Source: a virus. Taken from it: DNA of 64,000 nucleotides. Of the stretch, positions 17,195 through 24,856 are shown one piece after another. Each line of letters begins with the position of its first letter. Within the stretch, counting starts at the first letter, position 1. The translations under genes were made by a program, and so were the position numbers. The stretch spans positions 1 to 64,000 of the IMG/VR virus record IMGVR_UViG_3300042563_002309; one strand, written 5' to 3'. The notes beneath the pieces were generated by a model. That model ran no database searches. It had not been told where the DNA came from and saw only the letters and a program-made list of their open reading frames with translations.

Positions 17195-17433
17195 TGGAAA
17201 ATAATTTCGACATACACAATTGGCAAGCTAAACACTTGACAAAATTACTAAAAGAAAATACAGTGCAAGAAGGAGGAGGATACGTAGAAGTGATGGGACC
17301 TCGTTTTGATGAAGCAATAGAAGCAATACAATTAGCTTGGGAAGAATGGAAAAACGGACCTATGACAGAGCCAGAAGATATTCCTCAAGCAAAGCAAGAC
17401 ATATTAGACTACATAGTAAGTCTTTTAAAATAA
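17194..17433 (+). CDS. small unknown protein after protease
   Basis: A 79-aa acidic protein beginning MENNFDIHNWQAKHLTKLL, with a KENTVQEGG segment that could be a processing site. It then continues FDEAIEAIQLAWEEWKNGP, an amphipathic helix. It overlaps the protease stop by 1 nt and is followed by a terminator at 17442. A minor core or internal protein is likely from position. Confidence 0.55.
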   Translation: MENNFDIHNWQAKHLTKLLKENTVQEGGGYVEVMGPRFDEAIEAIQLAWEEWKNGPMTEPEDIPQAKQDILDYIVSLLK

Positions 17434-17441
17434 AAACACAG

Positions 17442-17467
17442 CCCACCCCATAAAGGTGGGTTTTTTA
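17442..17467 (+). terminator. intrinsic terminator
   Basis: CCCACC (17442-17447) pairs with GGTGGG (17455-17460), followed by six T residues. Nearly the same hairpin as at 11012. Confidence 0.8.
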
Positions 17468-17485
17468 TGTTTTAAAAATATATGT

Positions 17486-17494
17486 ATATTTATT
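17486..17494 (+). promoter_or_regulatory. ATATTTATT promoter-like motif
   Basis: Motif variant about 97 nt before the scaffold ATG; the long leader that follows carries two hairpins. Confidence 0.45.
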
Positions 17495-17501
17495 TAAGAA
17501 T

Positions 17502-17569
17502 ATATCACGATCCTTATGTGATATCTACTACAAAGTAAAACATTATTACGCTACTACTTAATAAGCGTA
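17502..17569 (+). promoter_or_regulatory. two hairpins in scaffold/capsid mRNA leader
   Basis: ATATCAC (17502-17508) pairs with GTGATAT (17518-17524), and TACGCT (17547-17552) pairs with AGCGTA (17564-17569). They lie between the promoter-like motif and the scaffold gene. They may stabilise the abundant capsid mRNA; that function is inferred. Confidence 0.5.
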
Positions 17570-17591
17570 CGACAAACAAACACAAATTAAA

Positions 17592-18980
17592 ATGTCAAAC
17601 AAAGATTTATTAAAGCAAGCTATTGCTGAAGCGAAAACTATTCGTGAAGCTGCAATTGCCAACGCTAAAGAAGCTTTAGAAGAAACATTAACTCCACACT
17701 TAAAAGAAATGCTTGCTCAAAAGTTGCAAGAAATGGAAGATAAAGAAGATGAGGTAGTTGAAGAAAACATCTATGAAGCTGAAGAAGAAGAGGTAGAAGC
17801 AGGAGAAGGAGAAGAAGGAGCTGAAGAAGAAGCTGGTGAAGAAGAAGAAGGTAACGAAGAAGAAGAATTAGAAATCGAAGATATGTCTGTTGAAGACTTG
17901 AAAGATCTAATTAGAGATATCGTTGCACAAGAAGTAGGTCATGACGAATCAGAAGAAGAATTACCAGGCGAAGAAGCTCCAGCAGGAGAAGAAGATATGG
18001 TAAGTATGGATGGTGATTCAGAAGAGATCGATATTAACGAATTATTAGCAGAATTGGACGAAATGGACAAGGAAGAGGTTAAAGAAGAGAACATAAACGA
18101 AATGGGACCGGAGTATATCGAAGGAGCAGCACAGCTTGTTGAAATGTTTCCATTCTTAACTATGCAAACCGCATCATTAGTTATAGGAGCACTTGGTGCA
18201 GCAGGTCTAGCAGGATTTTCTGCAATTGCTGCTAAAGTAATGGATATGGCCCTAGCAGGTAAATTTGGAACAACAGGTAAAGCTTTTGCTGAAAAATTAC
18301 AAGCAGCAGGTGGTGCAGCAGCCAAAGTTACCCAAAACAGAGAAGGTGTTGAAGCAGTAAATGAAGAAGAAAATATAGATGAAAATATCGATATTATCTA
18401 TCAACTTATTGATGCTTTCCCATTCTTAACTAACCAAACTGCACAATTAGTAGTTGGAGCTTTAGGAGCAGCAGGTCTTACAGGATTATCTGCTATCATG
18501 GCTAAAGTACACGAAATGGCTAAAAACGGAGTTTTTGGTGAAAAAGGAAAACAAATCGGAGATAAATTATCCGATGTTGGTAGTGCAGCAGCAGGAGCAA
18601 GAAACGTATCTGAAGAGTCTGAAGAATTAAACGAAGCTTTAAAGACAGTTAAAATCTTAAGAAACCAACTTCAAGAAGTTAATCTTCTAAATGCAAAATT
18701 ACTTTATGTAAATAAAGTATTCAAATCAACTAACTTATCTGAAGGTCAAAAAGTAAATGTTATCGCAGCATTTGACAAAGCCGAAACAGTTAAGGAAGTA
18801 AAATTAGTTTTCGAAACAGTTTCTAAAAATGTAGTTACTAAACCAGCCGCATTAAAAGAGCACAGATCTTTTGCTTCTAAAGCAACAGGTAACGCAAACA
18901 CAACTGCACCAAAAGAAATCTTATCAGAAGTATCTGAGCAAGTATCAAGATGGCAGAAGTTAGCAGGAATTATTAAATAA
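17592..18980 (+). CDS. gp22: prohead scaffold/core protein (gp22-like) with duplicated hydrophobic module
   Basis: The 462-aa protein sits directly before the capsid gene, where T4 has scaffold gp22. It begins with a helical stretch (residues 1-50), then a Glu-rich acidic section to about 170. Two copies of a ~65-residue module follow at 181-246 and 271-336 (EMFPFLTMQTASLVIGALG and DAFPFLTNQTAQLVVGALG), and the protein ends with a C-terminal helix pair resembling scaffold tails. The hydrophobic Gly/Ala-rich modules are unlike ordinary gp22 and make it much longer than T4 gp22 (269 aa). Scaffold identity is by position, acidity and C-terminal helices; module function is unknown. Confidence 0.75.
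   Translation: MSNKDLLKQAIAEAKTIREAAIANAKEALEETLTPHLKEMLAQKLQEMEDKEDEVVEENIYEAEEEEVEAGEGEEGAEEEAGEEEEGNEEEELEIEDMSVEDLKDLIRDIVAQEVGHDESEEELPGEEAPAGEEDMVSMDGDSEEIDINELLAELDEMDKEEVKEENINEMGPEYIEGAAQLVEMFPFLTMQTASLVIGALGAAGLAGFSAIAAKVMDMALAGKFGTTGKAFAEKLQAAGGAAAKVTQNREGVEAVNEEENIDENIDIIYQLIDAFPFLTNQTAQLVVGALGAAGLTGLSAIMAKVHEMAKNGVFGEKGKQIGDKLSDVGSAAAGARNVSEESEELNEALKTVKILRNQLQEVNLLNAKLLYVNKVFKSTNLSEGQKVNVIAAFDKAETVKEVKLVFETVSKNVVTKPAALKEHRSFASKATGNANTTAPKEILSEVSEQVSRWQKLAGIIK
18132..18599 (+). repeat. internal duplication in scaffold gene (90-codon period)
   Basis: Codons 181-246 and 271-336 of the scaffold gene encode two similar modules sharing FPFLTxQTAxLVxGALGAAG and a following AIxAKVxxMAxxGxFG pattern. 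DNA of the copies has diverged, so the duplication is not very recent. Confidence 0.8.
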
Positions 18981-19006
18981 AAAAATAAAAAACACAAAAA
19001 ACCACA

Positions 19007-20632
19007 ATGGAATTAAATCAATTATTCGAAGGGGCGAACAACTATAAGACTTTACAAGCTGATGCAGCTCGTTTGTCTGGTAAATGGGCCAAATCAGGTT
19101 TGTTAGAAGGAATTTCTAACGAAATCGAAAGAAACAACATGGCTATGATTCTTGAGAATCAAGCAAAACAAATCGTATCAGAAAATACTACAGGTACAGG
19201 TGCAATGGGTACTTCTACAGGTGGTGCTGAGCAATGGGCTGGAGTAGCTTTACCATTAGTACGTAAAGTATTCGCTCAAATCGCAGCTAAAGATTTCGTT
19301 TCTGTACAACCAATGAACTTACCTTCAGGACTTGTATTTTACTTAGACTTTAAATACGGTACAAACGCAGTAGGTAGAACAGACGGGGATAACCTTTACG
19401 GTAACGTTTCTACAGCTAACTCTAAAATTGGAGTAGATGTTGATCCATCAGGAGGTTTATACGGAGCAGGTCAATTTGGTTACTCAATCAACTCTGCATC
19501 TTCTGCAGGAGTTTACAGTACTACTGGATCAGCAGTATCTTCTTCTATCGCATACCAAGATGGAATAAATCCTTCAAACTATTTTACATTAGCATTCGGA
19601 ACAGGAAGTATCGCAGGATTCGATCCTAAAGGTGTTAGAGCATTCAGACTTTACTCTGCTTCAGTAGATGTAACTTCTAACCCAGAACTTACTTTCTTAT
19701 CTTCTTCTGCAGCAGGAGAATATGTGAAATTCGTAGGATTAGCATCAGGAATCACTACAGGATCTTTCACAGCTACTGTAAAATACCAAATGCAACCAAC
19801 TGACAGATCAAGAGGTGACTTCGAAGACGGAGGAACTAACCCAGCAGGAAACAACAACGGAACTATTAAAATTCCTGAAATCAACGTATCATTAGCTTCT
19901 GAAGCTATCGTTGCTAAAACAAGAAAATTAAAAGCACAATGGACTCCAGAGTTCGCACAAGATCTTAACTCTTACCATTCAATTGATGCTGAAGCAGAAT
20001 TAACTTCATTATTATCAGAGTACATCTCTATGGAGATTGACTTAGAGTTAATGGATATGTTAATCCAAGATGCAGCTACAACTGAAAGATGGTCAGCAGT
20101 TAACAACAAAAACTGGAACCCATCAACTAATGCTTGGGAAACAGGTACATTCAATGCAGGAACTAGTTTCTACAACACTCAAGGTCAATGGTTCGGAACT
20201 TTAGGTACTAAAGTACAAAAAGTATCTAACAAAATTCACCAAAAAACTTTAAGAGGTGGAGCTAACTTCTTAGTATGTTCTCCAACTGTAGCTACAATCT
20301 TAGAATCAATTCCAGGATATGCAGCAGATACAAACGGTGACAAAATGGACTTTGCAATGGGAGTTCAGAAAGTAGGTAACTTGAATTCTCGTTTCAGAGT
20401 TTACAAAAACCCTTACATGACTGAAAACGTAATCTTATTAGGTTACAGAGGATCTCAATTCTTGGAAACTGGTGCAGTTTATGCTCCATATATTCCATTA
20501 ATCATGACTCCATTAGTGTACAATCCAGAAACCTTTACACCAGTAAAAGGTATCATGACTCGTTACGCTAAGAAAATGATCAGACCAGAATTCTACGGTA
20601 AAATCTTCGTTAGCGATATCGCTACTGTATAA
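19007..20632 (+). CDS. gp23: major capsid protein
   Basis: The 541-aa protein builds the hexamers of the head. It has T4 gp23-type features: an N-terminal propeptide (MELNQLFEGANNYKTL) and a charged region with NNMAMILENQAKQIVSEN in which the gp21 protease could cut after Glu. The conserved KDFVSVQPMNLPSGLVFYLD follows, and near the C-terminus VYAPYIPLIMTPLVYNPETF and TRYAKKMIRPEFYGKI. Length is close to T4 gp23 (521 aa). It follows the scaffold after 26 nt, is not preceded by a Shine-Dalgarno sequence, and ends at a strong terminator. No separate gp24 vertex protein was seen in the window. Confidence 0.95.
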   Translation: MELNQLFEGANNYKTLQADAARLSGKWAKSGLLEGISNEIERNNMAMILENQAKQIVSENTTGTGAMGTSTGGAEQWAGVALPLVRKVFAQIAAKDFVSVQPMNLPSGLVFYLDFKYGTNAVGRTDGDNLYGNVSTANSKIGVDVDPSGGLYGAGQFGYSINSASSAGVYSTTGSAVSSSIAYQDGINPSNYFTLAFGTGSIAGFDPKGVRAFRLYSASVDVTSNPELTFLSSSAAGEYVKFVGLASGITTGSFTATVKYQMQPTDRSRGDFEDGGTNPAGNNNGTIKIPEINVSLASEAIVAKTRKLKAQWTPEFAQDLNSYHSIDAEAELTSLLSEYISMEIDLELMDMLIQDAATTERWSAVNNKNWNPSTNAWETGTFNAGTSFYNTQGQWFGTLGTKVQKVSNKIHQKTLRGGANFLVCSPTVATILESIPGYAADTNGDKMDFAMGVQKVGNLNSRFRVYKNPYMTENVILLGYRGSQFLETGAVYAPYIPLIMTPLVYNPETFTPVKGIMTRYAKKMIRPEFYGKIFVSDIATV

Positions 20633-20653
20633 TTTACTACAGAATAATAAATT

Positions 20654-20682
20654 AAAGAGAGCTAAAAGCTCTCTTTTTTTTT
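20654..20682 (+). terminator. intrinsic terminator after capsid gene
   Basis: AAAGAGAGC (20654-20662) pairs with GCTCTCTTT (20668-20676) across a 5-nt loop, followed by a continuing T run. Confidence 0.85.
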
Positions 20683-20692
20683 ATAAGATAAT

Positions 20693-20706
20693 TTCGTATA
20701 TTTATA
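20693..20706 (+). promoter_or_regulatory. TTCGTATATTTATA promoter-like motif
   Basis: Combines the TTCNTATATTTA dodecamer with the ATATTTATA variant, ending 13 nt before the ATG at 20720. Confidence 0.5.
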
Positions 20707-20719
20707 TAAAATAGATAAT

Positions 20720-21319
20720 ATGATTGTAGGAGAATTAACCTGGCAGCAATTTAGGTCTTTAGATTCAATAAGAAACTTAGACGAAAACAGGCAAATGCAG
20801 CATTACCATGAATACCTGGTATCACTTAACGAATGGACTATTCATCAAAATAAAGGTCCTATACCTTCAGCAATATCTAATTGCTTAAGTTCTTTGGAGT
20901 TTATAGTACAGTATAATGATGAATTGGGAGAATGCCCGGGAGGGCACAGCTGTGATGCAGCAACTTTTTACTTAAGAGCAAATACAACAACAGTAGGTAC
21001 AGTCTATTTAAGTAATACAGGTGGAGTAACAGATCAATTTAACTACCCGCCAGGAGAAACATCTGGACCTAATCGATATAACGTACTAACACTAACACCA
21101 GAGCAAGTTCAAGAAATAGCAACAACATCAGAAGACAGTAACATATCTCTATCTCTAATATGTGCTACCCCTATTGATGTAGACTATGGATGGGGATTAG
21201 GAGGATGTCACTCTAATGTAACATGGGTTACATTAAAACTAGACGGAACAGAGGTCTACAGCGGATGTCCAGAAAATAACTTTTTAACAATAAATCCTTG
21301 TACAGGAGTAGTAATATAG
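20720..21319 (+). CDS. unknown Cys-containing protein, possible decoration or neck-associated protein
   Basis: The 199-aa product has a helical N-terminal ~50 residues (LDENRQMQHYHEYLVSLNEW) followed by a beta-rich, Thr/Gly-rich domain with several Cys residues (CPGGHSCDAATFYL, GCHSNVTW, NPCTGVVI). The C-terminal domain resembles secreted or virion surface beta-sandwich domains in composition. No family is recognised. It directly follows the capsid gene, so a head decoration role is possible. Confidence 0.5.
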   Translation: MIVGELTWQQFRSLDSIRNLDENRQMQHYHEYLVSLNEWTIHQNKGPIPSAISNCLSSLEFIVQYNDELGECPGGHSCDAATFYLRANTTTVGTVYLSNTGGVTDQFNYPPGETSGPNRYNVLTLTPEQVQEIATTSEDSNISLSLICATPIDVDYGWGLGGCHSNVTWVTLKLDGTEVYSGCPENNFLTINPCTGVVI

Positions 21320-21323
21320 TAAT

Positions 21324-21584
21324 ATGGGAAGACAAGCATCATACACTTTAGAAAACCGTACAATCAATCTAGGAGACATATTTAATGTAGAAGGAACTAG
21401 AATGATGGTCAAAGAAATATTTACACTAAATAATCAAACATATATTAGTTACGATATTGAAAAACAAGAAGGATTGTCTATTGAATTAATAGATAAATTT
21501 ATAGAAGATAAGTTTAATTACTTTAACACAGTAATTCCAAATCCAATTGCAGATACAGTCTGCGGATTAGGAGAAAAGAAATAA
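21324..21584 (+). CDS. small unknown protein
   Basis: An 86-aa protein with short beta-strand-like patterns (NRTINLGDIFNVEGTRMMV) and an acidic helix (SIELIDKFIEDKFNYF). It follows the previous gene by 4 nt and is followed by a terminator at 21594, so the two form one transcript. No function is recognised. Confidence 0.55.
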   Translation: MGRQASYTLENRTINLGDIFNVEGTRMMVKEIFTLNNQTYISYDIEKQEGLSIELIDKFIEDKFNYFNTVIPNPIADTVCGLGEKK

Positions 21585-21593
21585 ACAACAGAG

Positions 21594-21618
21594 AGCCTAG
21601 TTTTTACTAGGCTTTTTT
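21594..21618 (+). terminator. intrinsic terminator
   Basis: AGCCTAG (21594-21600) pairs with CTAGGCT (21607-21613), followed by T residues. The T run continues into the TTCG of the next promoter-like motif. Confidence 0.8.
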
Positions 21619-21630
21619 CGTATATTTATT
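21617..21630 (+). promoter_or_regulatory. TTCGTATATTTATT promoter-like motif
   Basis: Dodecamer TTCGTATATTTA with ATATTTATT, ending 23 nt before the PhoH-like start. Confidence 0.5.
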
Positions 21631-21653
21631 GTAAACAAATACAGTTTATATTT

Positions 21654-22340
21654 ATGGCTTCTAACCATCACACCGATGAGGTTTTTACTCCAAAGAGAAA
21701 ACCAAAAAACCCAATTAAGTTTCAACTCCAACTTAATGACGAACAAAAATTAGCAAAAGCACTTATCGTAGAAAATCCAGTAGTCGTTCTAAAAGGAATG
21801 GCAGGTTCAGGAAAGACTTTAGTAGCAGTACAAGCAGCTCTAGATATGTTATTCTGTAAAGAGGTAGAGAAGATTGTTATCACAAGACCTACAGTGGCTA
21901 AGGAAGAATTAGGCTTTTTACCAGGCGATCTTAAAGAAAAGATGGATCCGTGGTTAGCACCAATATACCACAACCTTTATATGCTATACGGAAAAGATAA
22001 AGTAGATAAAGAATTGGAATACGGAAATATTGAAATTGTACCATTTGCATTTATGAGAGGTAGAACATTTGTTAACTCTTTTGTAATTGTAGATGAGGCA
22101 CAAAACGTTACTCAAGATCAAATGGAAACAGTATTGGGGAGACTTGGTAAAAATTCTAAAATGGTAATCTGCGGGGATTTAGCTCAAATAGATTTAAAAG
22201 TAAAGAAAGAAACAGGATTTTCTTTTCTTACAAGAATTGAAGAGCAAGTAAAAGGTTTTAGAGTATTTGCTTTAAAAGCTAATCACAGACATGAGATTGT
22301 AGCACCTATACTAAAGGTATATCAAGATTTTAGGGATTAA
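21654..22340 (+). CDS. phoH: PhoH-like ATPase
   Basis: A 228-aa P-loop ATPase. Walker A is KGMAGSGKTL (Gly48-Thr55), Walker B FVIVDEAQN, and a later MVICGDLAQID sensor segment is typical of PhoH proteins. A C-terminal ALKANHRHEIV motif matches the family too. PhoH-like proteins are very common in marine phages; their role is unsettled, with RNA-related ATPase/helicase functions proposed. It is placed between the capsid and neck genes with its own promoter motif and lacks the N-terminal PIN domain seen in PhoH2 forms. Confidence 0.9.
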   Translation: MASNHHTDEVFTPKRKPKNPIKFQLQLNDEQKLAKALIVENPVVVLKGMAGSGKTLVAVQAALDMLFCKEVEKIVITRPTVAKEELGFLPGDLKEKMDPWLAPIYHNLYMLYGKDKVDKELEYGNIEIVPFAFMRGRTFVNSFVIVDEAQNVTQDQMETVLGRLGKNSKMVICGDLAQIDLKVKKETGFSFLTRIEEQVKGFRVFALKANHRHEIVAPILKVYQDFRD

Positions 22341-22349
22341 AGTAAGTCG

Positions 22350-22358
22350 CTATTTATA
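22350..22358 (+). promoter_or_regulatory. CTATTTATA promoter-like motif
   Basis: Exact nonamer ending 16 nt before ATG 22375; this constant distance supports ATG 22375 over the in-frame TTG at 22369. Confidence 0.55.
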
Positions 22359-22374
22359 AATAAACTATTTGGTA

Positions 22375-22794
22375 ATGGCAAAATTTACATACTTTATACG
22401 AGAAAGACTTAAATTAAACGGAGTTGAAAGAGGTACAAACTTTGAAACATCTATAACAGGTGTTAACTATGCAGATAGCAGAGTAATGTCAGTACCTTCA
22501 GGATCAATGACTGAGATTATTAACTTAGCAGCACTTCCAGGAGCAGGTACTTTTGTATCAAGCAGTGTAAGGTATGCTAGAATTTCAAATCTTTCAACAG
22601 GATCTGTTAATTTACAACTATCTGGTTCAACACATCAATTCAACTTCCTACTTCGAGGAAGCGGTAGCTTTATATTTAATTCAGAATACGTAAGCGGTCA
22701 GTTTAATAACTTTACATATGGAGATTTAAGATCAGTAAAAGCTTCTCCAGTTGACTCAGAAGCTACTATTGGATACTTAGTAGTAACTACTTAA
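22375..22794 (+). CDS. small beta-rich probable virion protein
   Basis: Starting at ATG 22375 (MAKFTYFIRERLKLNGV), the 139-aa product is beta-rich and Ser/Gly-rich (SVRYARISNLSTGSVNLQLS, LLRGSGSFIF), resembling small phage structural proteins that coat other virion parts. No enzymatic motif. It lies 12 nt upstream of the neck protein gene and likely belongs to the head-tail joining unit. Confidence 0.6.
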   Translation: MAKFTYFIRERLKLNGVERGTNFETSITGVNYADSRVMSVPSGSMTEIINLAALPGAGTFVSSSVRYARISNLSTGSVNLQLSGSTHQFNFLLRGSGSFIFNSEYVSGQFNNFTYGDLRSVKASPVDSEATIGYLVVTT

Positions 22795-22806
22795 ACTTTT
22801 TAAAAC

Positions 22807-24009
22807 ATGGCAAATATTCAAATCTGGGATGGTAGTACAAACTTCATAGCAGGGGAATCAACTCCCTTTGGCTTTTATGATGATGACTTATCTTTCCAAG
22901 AAGATGCACCTAAGGTAGCACGTTATTGTGCTGAGAAATTAGGATGGCCGGTACTAGATATAGAATTACACGAAAGACAACTTTACGCAGCTTTTGAAGA
23001 AGCAGTTACTGCTTACGGAAAAGAAGTAATAGAAGCTATAACTGCAGAGACATTATCTTCCCAATTAGGAGGAAGTGCTGGAGGTTCAGCTGTAAATCAA
23101 ACTATATTTAGACCTAGTTTACAGAATGTAATTCTAACAAGTGCACAATACGGAACAGAAGCAGGAGTAGGAGGACCAGTTACCCTAAGAACAGCAATGA
23201 TTGATCTTGTAGCAAACCAACAAGACTATAACCTTACAACTCTAATAGGACAAGGAGCAATTGAAATACGAAAAGTATTTTACGAAGCACCTCCTGCTAT
23301 TATGAGATACTTTGACCCATATGCAGGAACAGGAACAGGTATTCAGTCTCTTATGGATGCATTTGATTTTGGATCATTCTCACCAGGGGTAAACTTCTTA
23401 TTGATGCCAGCATCTTATGATGTATTAAAAACACAAGCAATTGAGTTTAACGATCAAATAAGAAAATCAACTTACTCTTTTGAGATTCATAATAATATAT
23501 TAACTTTATTTCCAGTACCAGCAAAAGCCGGTAAATTAAAAGTACAGTATTATATACTCAGTGAAAAAACAGGTCAATACATAAGTGATACTATTTCATT
23601 TGCAGCTTCTGCAAATTCTTCTGGAGCAATAACAGGAACAGGAGGAAGTAGTTCAACAACAGGTGTAACAACCAATATGTCAAATGCTAATGCACAAAAT
23701 TTAGTATACTCTGAAATAAACGCAATAGGACGTCAGTGGATATTCAAGTATGCAGCAGCTACCTGTAAAGAGATATTAGCATACGTTAGAGGTAAGTACG
23801 AAACAGTACCAGTACCAGGATCAGAAGTTAGGTTAAATGCAGCAGATTTATTAGCAGATGCAAGAACAGAGAAAGCTACTTTGGTAGAATCTTTAAAAGC
23901 AACAATGCAAACAGCATCTCTAACAAACCAGCTTTCCTTACAAGCAACACAAACACAATATATCAATGATGCTTTATCTAAAGTACCAATGTTAATATAC
24001 GTAGGATAA
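22807..24009 (+). CDS. gp13: neck protein (gp13-like)
   Basis: The 400-aa protein starts MANIQIWDGSTNFIAGESTP and has the helical LGWPVLDIELHERQLYAAFE region, a beta-rich centre with FYEAPPAIMRYFDPYAG, and a C-terminus ending LSKVPMLIYVG. These features and the position after the capsid block match the T4 gp13 neck family of marine T4-like phages, which completes the head for tail joining. It is longer than T4 gp13 (309 aa). The stop overlaps the next ATG by 1 nt. Confidence 0.7.
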   Translation: MANIQIWDGSTNFIAGESTPFGFYDDDLSFQEDAPKVARYCAEKLGWPVLDIELHERQLYAAFEEAVTAYGKEVIEAITAETLSSQLGGSAGGSAVNQTIFRPSLQNVILTSAQYGTEAGVGGPVTLRTAMIDLVANQQDYNLTTLIGQGAIEIRKVFYEAPPAIMRYFDPYAGTGTGIQSLMDAFDFGSFSPGVNFLLMPASYDVLKTQAIEFNDQIRKSTYSFEIHNNILTLFPVPAKAGKLKVQYYILSEKTGQYISDTISFAASANSSGAITGTGGSSSTTGVTTNMSNANAQNLVYSEINAIGRQWIFKYAAATCKEILAYVRGKYETVPVPGSEVRLNAADLLADARTEKATLVESLKATMQTASLTNQLSLQATQTQYINDALSKVPMLIYVG

Positions 24010-24308
24010 TGAGAAAACTAATAAACGAAGTAACTTTTGGAATATACCAAGGCCTTATCAGGGTTGGTCACAAAGATGAAATTACAGCTTCAGAGGTTGC
24101 AGATTTCGTTAGAGCTATGCCAGGTGTTACAAGAGTTACAGCTATTGATTCAGATGAAGATAGAAATATAGTTGTACTAAAAGTAAAAATATTAACTGCC
24201 AAACCAGGTCCAGTTGTATTTGAAAAGTTAAAAAAAGATACATTTAAGTTAGTACCTAATATTAAAAAGGTAGACTTGTCTTTAAAATCAATTGAAAAAA
24301 TAGAATAA
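24009..24308 (+). CDS. small unknown protein between neck genes
   Basis: A 99-aa protein with alternating helices and strands: EITASEVADFVRAMPGVTRV followed by NIVVLKVKILT and an FEKLKKDTFKLVPNIKKV tail, a ferredoxin-like beta-alpha-beta pattern. It overlaps both neighbours by 1 nt, so it is translated with the neck proteins. A minor structural or assembly role is inferred from location. Confidence 0.6.
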   Translation: MRKLINEVTFGIYQGLIRVGHKDEITASEVADFVRAMPGVTRVTAIDSDEDRNIVVLKVKILTAKPGPVVFEKLKKDTFKLVPNIKKVDLSLKSIEKIE

Positions 24309-24856
24309 TGATATTCGGAAGCCAAAGAGATTTTAATCTACTTATAAAGATAAACAGAGAGTTATTATCAGATGTAATAGAACAAGAAATTCTCTATTAC
24401 AAAATGTCTTTGGAAGAAACTCAAGCAAACATATACGGAGAAGCTCAGGAAAAAGTTTATTGGTCACCAGTAAAAGTTAATTGTCTTATTGATAGAGGAG
24501 AGCCAGGAATGTCTGTAGATGATTTTGGACCTGATAGAGGAAGATCTACAAGTTTTAAATTTTTAAGAGAAGATTTAAAAGATGTAAATACTGTACCTGA
24601 AGTAGGGGATATTATACAGTGGCAAGAAGATTACTACGAAGTAGATAACACTGTAGAGAACCAGCTATTTGTAGGTAGAGACGAGAATTATAACCTAACT
24701 GACTACGGACCAGACTATGCAGGAACACTTTCTATTATATGTGTATGCCATTTAACAAGAGCAGATAAAGTTGGAATAGTTTCAAGATATGAAGCAACAC
24801 CAATAGACTCTAATTCAATTACAACGGCAACTACACAAGCAAATACAATATTATAA
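24308..24856 (+). CDS. gp14: neck protein (gp14-like)
   Basis: The 182-aa product contains ETQANIYGEAQEKVYWSPV with a following CLIDRGEP and a GDIIQWQEDYYEV segment, which I associate with T4-like gp14 neck proteins that join head and tail with gp13. It is shorter than T4 gp14 (256 aa). It lies between the gp13-like and gp15-like genes, as expected from T4 gene order, and overlaps the next start by 1 nt. Confidence 0.65.
   Translation: MIFGSQRDFNLLIKINRELLSDVIEQEILYYKMSLEETQANIYGEAQEKVYWSPVKVNCLIDRGEPGMSVDDFGPDRGRSTSFKFLREDLKDVNTVPEVGDIIQWQEDYYEVDNTVENQLFVGRDENYNLTDYGPDYAGTLSIICVCHLTRADKVGIVSRYEATPIDSNSITTATTQANTIL

Noticed and set aside
22369-22374. TTG start of the small virion protein
   Set aside because: ATG 22375 has the same 16-nt distance to the promoter motif as other genes.
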